Shown in pieces: positions 54,217-58,765 of a stretch of 58,765 nucleotides of DNA. The notes below the pieces were generated by a model. That model was not told the origin of the DNA. It saw only the letters and a program-made list of their open reading frames with translations, and did no database searches. The translations under genes were made by a program, and so were the position numbers. The stretch is from an uncultured Prolixibacteraceae bacterium. GTDB taxonomy: Bacteria > Bacteroidota > Bacteroidia > Bacteroidales > Prolixibacteraceae. How positions within the stretch are numbered: the stretch's first letter is position 1; each line of letters begins with the position of its first letter. The stretch is from contig CAJXZG010000023.1 in NCBI GenBank assembly GCA_913063265.1, positions 1 to 58,765 on the forward strand. Direction: 5' to 3'.

Positions 54217-55512
54217 ATGATTGAGCAGATTCTATCGCGTAAAAACCTTTTACAGGCTATGTATAAAGTTCAAAAGAACCACGGTTCGGCTGGAGTAGAC
54301 GACATGCCCGTAACAAAACTATCGGAACTACTTGCCATCGACAAGGAAGAACTGACAGCCAGGGTTCGCAGTGGTAAGTATTTGCCACAAGCCATTTTAG
54401 GAGTAGAGATTCCGAAAGGAAAAGGGAAGACAAGATTACTTGGTATTCCTACTGTATGCGACCGTTTGCTACAACAAGCGGTCTTACAAACTATTACGGC
54501 ACGTTTCGAATACGAGTTTTCGGATTCCAGTTATGGTTTCCGCCCAAAACGAAGCGTGGGGCAAGCAGTTCAAAAAGCACAATGTTACATCAACGAAGGG
54601 TTTCATCATATCGTAGATATCGACCTGAAAACTTTCTTTGATGAAGTAGACCATTGTTACTTATTGGAACTGCTTTTTCGCAAAATTAAATGCCACGAAA
54701 CGTTGCGCCTAATCCGTAAATGGCTGCGTTCCCCGATACAAATCGAAGGGAAACTGGTCAAACGCAGGAAAGGCGTACCACAGGGCAGCCCGCTAAGCCC
54801 CTTATTGTCGAACATCGTGTTGCACGAACTGGACAGGGAACTGGAACGGCAGGGTTTACGATTTATCCGCTACGCTGATGACTTTAGTATTTACTTAAAA
54901 ACTAAGACCTCAGCCCGAAAGACAGGGAACAACATTTATCGTTTTCTTAAGGGTAAACTGAAGTTACCCATCAACCGAGAGAAAAGTGGTATTCGTCGCC
55001 CTGTGCATTTTACCTGTTTAGGTTTTGGTTTTGTACCAACTTATAAGAAAGGTGAACGTGGCAAGTATCAACTGGTGGTATCGGAAAAGAGCTGGCGTAA
55101 CTTAAAGCAAAAGTTAAAAACCATTACCAGGAAAACCACCCCGATGAGTTTCGATGAACGTATTGAGAAACTTAACGTGGTTCAGCGGGGCTGGATTAAT
55201 GCTTTCCGCATGGCTAGCATCCAAAACAAACTCGCTGAACTTGATGGGTGGCTGCGTAACCGTCTCCGTTATTGCATATGGCATCACTGGAAGAAACCGG
55301 AACGGAAAAGGAAAAACCTTATTCGTCTTGGGGTTGAACCAGCAAAAGCCTACCAATGGAGCCGCACCCGCATGGGAGGGTGGAGAGTTGCTCAAAGCCC
55401 AATTCTTAGAACGACCATTACTGTTGAACGTTTAAAATTGCGGGGTTACTTTCCTTTGTTGGAACTTTATAAAGAGGTTAAGCCCAACACGGCATTGTTT
55501 CCCATGGTTTAG
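54217..55512 (+). CDS. Group II intron-encoded reverse transcriptase/maturase
   Basis: A 431-residue RT from the ATG at 54217. RT blocks: SAGVDDMPV, IPKGKGKTRLLGIPTVCDRLLQQAV, SYGFRPKRSVGQAV, VDIDLKTFFDEVDH, KGVPQGSPLSPLLSNIVLHELD, and the active-site FIRYADDFSIY. A maturase X domain follows (RGWINAFRMAS, ending WSRTRMGGWRVAQSPIL and RGYFPLLELY). No HNH endonuclease domain is present at the C-terminus, as in class C. It is intact. It serves splicing and reverse transcription of its intron. Confidence 0.94.
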   Translation: MIEQILSRKNLLQAMYKVQKNHGSAGVDDMPVTKLSELLAIDKEELTARVRSGKYLPQAILGVEIPKGKGKTRLLGIPTVCDRLLQQAVLQTITARFEYEFSDSSYGFRPKRSVGQAVQKAQCYINEGFHHIVDIDLKTFFDEVDHCYLLELLFRKIKCHETLRLIRKWLRSPIQIEGKLVKRRKGVPQGSPLSPLLSNIVLHELDRELERQGLRFIRYADDFSIYLKTKTSARKTGNNIYRFLKGKLKLPINREKSGIRRPVHFTCLGFGFVPTYKKGERGKYQLVVSEKSWRNLKQKLKTITRKTTPMSFDERIEKLNVVQRGWINAFRMASIQNKLAELDGWLRNRLRYCIWHHWKKPERKRKNLIRLGVEPAKAYQWSRTRMGGWRVAQSPILRTTITVERLKLRGYFPLLELYKEVKPNTALFPMV

Positions 55513-55514
55513 CG

Positions 55515-55549
55515 AACCGCCGTATACGAGACCCGTACGTACGGTGGTG
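55515..55549 (+). ncRNA. Group II intron domain V
   Basis: The helix ACCGCCGTA (55516-55524) pairs with TACGGTGGT (55540-55548), capped by TACG/CGTA and an AGAC-type loop. A CGC triad is at 55518-55520. Domain VI follows with CTGGCGGTC-TTCT-GACCGTCAG. It begins 3 nt after the RT stop codon. Confidence 0.85.
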
Positions 55550-55645
55550 TGAGAGGCGCACTGGCGGTCTTCTGACCGTCAGCCGTCTACTCGATTGGCG
55601 TTTCGTTGTTTTGTCTATTTTCAAAATTATATTCTGAAATTCAAT

Positions 55646-56827
55646 TTAAATATTTCGACTAAAACAGAAAGCAAGTTCTTCAATATCAGAAGTAGAATAA
55701 ACATTTTCGAGATAAGAATTAAATTCATTGTATTCTCTTACAATTCTTTCTTCTTTATTCTCAGAATAATGAATTAATGCACCTTTACAATTATACCGGT
55801 CACATTTAGCACATTCAAATGTTTCAGAATCATCATCATGAGCGAAAGCAATTTCTTTCCTTTTCAGTACTTTATCAATTTTATGATATAAGTTTCCAAT
55901 TCTTTCGGAGTGAACTTCTTTTATTGAAACTTCATTTATATTACCAATTGAATATTCTTGCTCCATAAGGTTGGGGCATGTAAAAATACTACCATCTGGA
56001 ACAATGTAATAAAATCCTTTATATCCTGCAACACATTCTTTTGTCTGTCTTTCATTACTTTTTTCAATTCTTAATATATCCGAAATTGTTCCCGTTAAAA
56101 GTGTTTTTTCTTTTTCTGTACTATTAATATAAATGTTTTCAATAGTTTCAAAGAACTCTTTTGGTGATAATACATTTGAAATAATACTTTCCCCATAATT
56201 CTTCGCAACAAATGGCAAGAAATTTACTTGTCTAACATCATGCTCCGTGGCAACTTTTAGTACATCATTAACCTCATTAAGGTTTCCCTTATGAACAACA
56301 AAGTTTATATGTGTGGGGATTTGTTCCTGTTTTAGTCTATTTATAAAATCAATTGCATTCGTAAAACTTCCTTTTCCACGCAGAAAGTCATGAGTGCCTG
56401 AGGTGCTACCATCGAGAGATACATTAACAATAACGTTGTTTTTCAGTGCCACTGTTGCATTTTTAAGCGCATTAAAAACAGACTTCTTGATAATGGAACC
56501 ATTAGTTGTAATCATTAATCGTAATGATTTTAATGAACTAACCTTTTCAATAATATTCTCAAAATCCTGCATAACTAATGGTTCACCACCTTTAATATGA
56601 ATAACACCGCCATATTCTCCTTTTTCATGCATTACAATGTTACTCCAATCAGAAATAAGGCTATTGATTTTTTCACTATTTATCGTTTTTTTATCAAAAT
56701 TGGGCAAATAGCAATGTTTACAACGGAGGTTGCAGTCATAAGTTGGTGCTAATATTAAATGATAAAGGTTTAATTCTTTTTTCAGGCTATTGCCTTGAAT
56801 AATATAGTTTGATTTTGAAGTCCACAT
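55646..56827 (-). CDS. Radical SAM/SPASM-domain protein
   Basis: A 393-residue radical SAM enzyme: CNLRCKHCYLP with Cys32/36/39, IKGGEPLVM, NVSLDGSTSGTHDFLRGKGSF. The C-terminal SPASM region has CVAGYKGFYYIVPDGSIFTCPN, GNINEVS, and CAKCDRYNCKGALIHY for auxiliary clusters. SPASM proteins usually modify ribosomally made peptides or proteins, or small molecules. No precursor peptide is visible next to it. It follows the 244-residue membrane protein by 2 bp, and a symporter gene precedes that, so these three form one operon. It ends about 50 bp from the group II intron. Confidence 0.9.
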   Translation of the reverse strand: MWTSKSNYIIQGNSLKKELNLYHLILAPTYDCNLRCKHCYLPNFDKKTINSEKINSLISDWSNIVMHEKGEYGGVIHIKGGEPLVMQDFENIIEKVSSLKSLRLMITTNGSIIKKSVFNALKNATVALKNNVIVNVSLDGSTSGTHDFLRGKGSFTNAIDFINRLKQEQIPTHINFVVHKGNLNEVNDVLKVATEHDVRQVNFLPFVAKNYGESIISNVLSPKEFFETIENIYINSTEKEKTLLTGTISDILRIEKSNERQTKECVAGYKGFYYIVPDGSIFTCPNLMEQEYSIGNINEVSIKEVHSERIGNLYHKIDKVLKRKEIAFAHDDDSETFECAKCDRYNCKGALIHYSENKEERIVREYNEFNSYLENVYSTSDIEELAFCFSRNI

Positions 56828-56829
56828 AA

Positions 56830-57564
56830 TTAGTTGTTGTTACTGTTAATAAATTTGAACATTTCTCGCATATCCATAATGCCTGACCAAAAACTCTCAG
56901 CATACTGAGTTATAATCTCAAGTAGCAAAATGAATATATATATTCCGAATGCTATCATTAAAGTTTCATACAATGGGATATAACTATCAATAGGAACACC
57001 TAAACACAGAACTAAAGCCAATAATGCAACAAATAAAATCAAAATATCACCGCCGAAAATGACATAATTCCACCGTTTTTGTTTATCAATGCAATACATC
57101 TCATTAAAATACAAAATATTATAACCCATAATACCAATAGCATGTATAAGAAATACTATCGAAACAAATACTTTATTGCCATTGCTTAAAGAAAAAATGA
57201 AGGTTGTTAAAAATACAATCAGTAAAACCCGCAAGAAAAACTCTTTATATGATTTCAATTTAATGAATTTGTTTAAATCAATTTTTTGCTTTTTTGCTGC
57301 AAACCTTATTGCAACTTCCAGCGATTTGTCATAAGTAATATAGTTTAGACCAAGCCACAATCTTAAATAATGGACAATTACAAACCAGAACATGAAATAT
57401 TGAGTGTCAGCACTAAAAGGTCTAAAAAAATCATAACCACTTGTTGCTTGGCTAGAAATTATTTCAGAAAAACTATTATACCTTATTGCTGTCATAACCA
57501 TAATAGTGACTAAAACAAAACTTGATATAGTGTTTTCTCTTGAAAGCGATTCAAATCTTTTCAT
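56830..57564 (-). CDS. Membrane protein of unknown function
   Basis: A 244-residue protein with about six predicted membrane segments: SSFVLVTIMVMTAI, YFMFWFVIVHYLRLWLGL, FFLRVLLIVFLTTFIFSL, VFVSIVFLIHAIGIMGYNILYF, YVIFGGDILILFVALLALVLCLGV, and PLYETLMIAFGIYIFILLLEII. I do not recognise the family and see no catalytic motif. It starts 4 bp after the symporter gene and ends 2 bp before the radical SAM gene, so it is co-translated with both and probably works with them. Confidence 0.75.
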   Translation of the reverse strand: MKRFESLSRENTISSFVLVTIMVMTAIRYNSFSEIISSQATSGYDFFRPFSADTQYFMFWFVIVHYLRLWLGLNYITYDKSLEVAIRFAAKKQKIDLNKFIKLKSYKEFFLRVLLIVFLTTFIFSLSNGNKVFVSIVFLIHAIGIMGYNILYFNEMYCIDKQKRWNYVIFGGDILILFVALLALVLCLGVPIDSYIPLYETLMIAFGIYIFILLLEIITQYAESFWSGIMDMREMFKFINSNNN

Positions 57565-57568
57565 TGCT

Positions 57569-58765
57569 TTAATTCTGTTTTATTAGTAATTTAGAAATAA
57601 CAGTATAAACAATACCCGGCAAAACTATAAGTACTAAATTGTCTGCATTTAGACTTTTAATAAGTATAAGCAGAATAAAAGTTATAAGACTTAGCATAAT
57701 ACTGATTGAAACCACTTTGTCGTTTAGCTTTAACCAAAGCCCCAATAATAAAGGAGGCGAGATTATTAGTATCACACTTAAAAGAAAAATATAAATATCA
57801 ACAAGTTCATCAAGAAATATAGAAAGTGAGAATCCAAGCAGAGTTATCATTACAACACTCCAACGCGCTAAAGATATACTCGTACCGTTTGATGTCTCTG
57901 CATTAGATTTATAACCACCTTTCCAGCGAGTAATTTCTCTAGACATTATACTGGATAATAAAAATATTTCCGTGTCAGCAGTTGACATTATTGAACTGAA
58001 AACTAATAGTATCACAACAGTAACTGCCCATGATGGGAGTAATGTTGTTACACTTTCAACAAATGCATTATTTGGGTCAATATTAGTTAATCCTTCTTTT
58101 GCAAATATGCCAATCCCGGTTAATCCAAAACCAAATAGAATAAATAGTATTGAGGCTATAAACAAAGCCGTTTTTGCACTTTTATTACTTTTAGCAGCAT
58201 ATATTCTTTGCCAAATATCTGAACTTGCACTAACTACAAATAATCCTGTAAAAACAAATGATAATATCGCCAAAGTGTCTATTTTCTCAAAACTAGCAGT
58301 AACAGTTTCTATCGATTTGCTTTCTTGCAAAGCCCAAAGCAAAATGGGAAGTAACAAAAGCATGACAATACCTTGAATAATATCCGTAACTAGGACACTT
58401 CTAAAACCACCGGATATTAAGTAAATGGCTATCACACTGCCAGTAATAAGGACTGATAATTCATAACTCCATCCTGTTATTGTTGAAAGTATAAGTGCTC
58501 CTGCACTAAATTGAATAATAAGTAATGACAGAAACGCAATAAATGAAAGTATGGTTGTTAAAAATCCTGACACTTTACCATATTTTACATAAAAATAATC
58601 TGGCAAAGAATGCAGCAAATTTTCTTGTAATCCTTTTCTGATGAATTTCACTAAAAAAATTAGGAATATAAAGCCAAGTGAAAAACCAACAAAAAGATAT
58701 ATACCAGAAATTCCATAAAAGTATGATAGGGTTGAAAGAGTTGCTAATTCACCACCACCTATTAG
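57569..58765 (-). CDS. Sodium:solute symporter (SSS) family transporter, 5' end outside the window
   Basis: The reading frame is open to the last base of the window, so the gene is incomplete at its start; at least 398 residues are present. The beginning visible here, GGGELATLSTLSYFYGISGIYL, is the usual second segment of the SSS fold, then LPDYFYVKYGKVSG, GGFRSVLVTDIIQGIVMLLLLP, and about ten more membrane helices. The substrate cannot be inferred. It is the first gene of the block that continues with the membrane protein (4-bp gap) and the radical SAM/SPASM gene. Confidence 0.88.
   Translation of the reverse strand, partial: LIGGGELATLSTLSYFYGISGIYLFVGFSLGFIFLIFLVKFIRKGLQENLLHSLPDYFYVKYGKVSGFLTTILSFIAFLSLLIIQFSAGALILSTITGWSYELSVLITGSVIAIYLISGGFRSVLVTDIIQGIVMLLLLPILLWALQESKSIETVTASFEKIDTLAILSFVFTGLFVVSASSDIWQRIYAAKSNKSAKTALFIASILFILFGFGLTGIGIFAKEGLTNIDPNNAFVESVTTLLPSWAVTVVILLVFSSIMSTADTEIFLLSSIMSREITRWKGGYKSNAETSNGTSISLARWSVVMITLLGFSLSIFLDELVDIYIFLLSVILIISPPLLLGLWLKLNDKVVSISIMLSLITFILLILIKSLNADNLVLIVLPGIVYTVISKLLIKQN

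Larger units (their letters stand above)
53624..55595 (+). mobile_element. Group II intron (probably class C) inserted in the attC-like core
   Basis: A 1972-bp element. The 5' end GTGTGCCC (53624-) fits the group II GUGYG rule and the 3' end is CTACTCGAT (55587-55595). About 590 nt of structured RNA precede the RT gene (53624-54216), and domains V and VI follow it. Removing the intron joins TTTGT to TGGCG and restores a GTT core. It lies on the plus strand, antisense to the surrounding cassette genes. The RT has no endonuclease domain and the domain-V triad is CGC, both as in class C introns, which use hairpins and attC sites as targets. Confidence 0.85.

Overview
This 58.8-kb window is AT-rich chromosomal DNA from a member of the Bacteroidota, most likely an anaerobic or facultatively anaerobic marine or sediment Bacteroidia (Marinilabiliales/Prolixibacteraceae-like; this placement is inference). 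Supporting signs are a type IX secretion (T9SS) C-terminal sorting domain, GEVED, DUF5916, LA_2272 and TonB/MORN proteins, GH92 and GH33 glycosidases, a complete HydE/HydF/HydG set, few recognisable Shine-Dalgarno sites, and promoters of the Bacteroidota type (TTTG, about 19 nt, TAnnTTTG).

Layout. 0.4-11.2 kb is mostly housekeeping: PhoH-type ATPase, folC, tRNA-Val(TAC) with a GIY-YIG nuclease gene and a degenerate second tRNA copy, a BamA-like barrel, a photolyase-like flavoprotein, a patatin, a KefF/KefC-like pair and a GNAT. 11.2-26.3 kb is a glycan-utilisation locus without SusC/SusD: sialidase, two divergent GH92 lipoproteins at its edges, and a tightly coupled five-gene operon (T9SS clan-A glycosidase, lyxose/mannose isomerase, PfkB sugar kinase, GxGYxYP protein, mannitol-1-phosphate-dehydrogenase-like enzyme) divergent from a LacI regulator. 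A shared dyad motif lies in front of the operon/lacI pair and the second GH92 gene. 26-30 kb carries OmpH, two small beta-type proteins, kynureninase and an SGNH hydrolase. 30-38.4 kb is an [FeFe]-hydrogenase maturation region (hydF, aspA, hydG, TM1266-like regulator, hydE) that also encodes two secreted Cys/Lys/Ala-rich repeat proteins; no hydrogenase catalytic subunit is in the window. 38-48.7 kb is mixed: LA_2272 repeat protein, DUF5916 protein, aspartic protease-like protein, CutC, MiaA, AraC, VOC protein, sulfatase.

The most unusual part is 48.9-58.8 kb. Three related, roughly 180-200-bp imperfect palindromes separate groups of minus-strand accessory genes (AAA/DUF4143 ATPase; HicA-HicB plus a DUF6155-like protein; radical SAM/SPASM protein, membrane protein and SSS symporter). 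Their outer arms covary, and the sequences at the two ends of each intervening gene block are complementary to each other (for example GTTAGGCAC at one end and GTGCCTAAC at the other). This is the logic of integron attC sites and gene cassettes, but the elements are longer than typical attC and no integron integrase is present. One palindrome is interrupted by an IS1182-family element with an apparent 7-bp target duplication. Another is interrupted, exactly inside its GTT core and antisense to the cassette genes, by a group II intron with a CGC domain-V triad and an RT lacking an endonuclease domain, which resembles the group IIC-attC introns of integrons. I regard this as a candidate integron-like cassette system of Bacteroidota.
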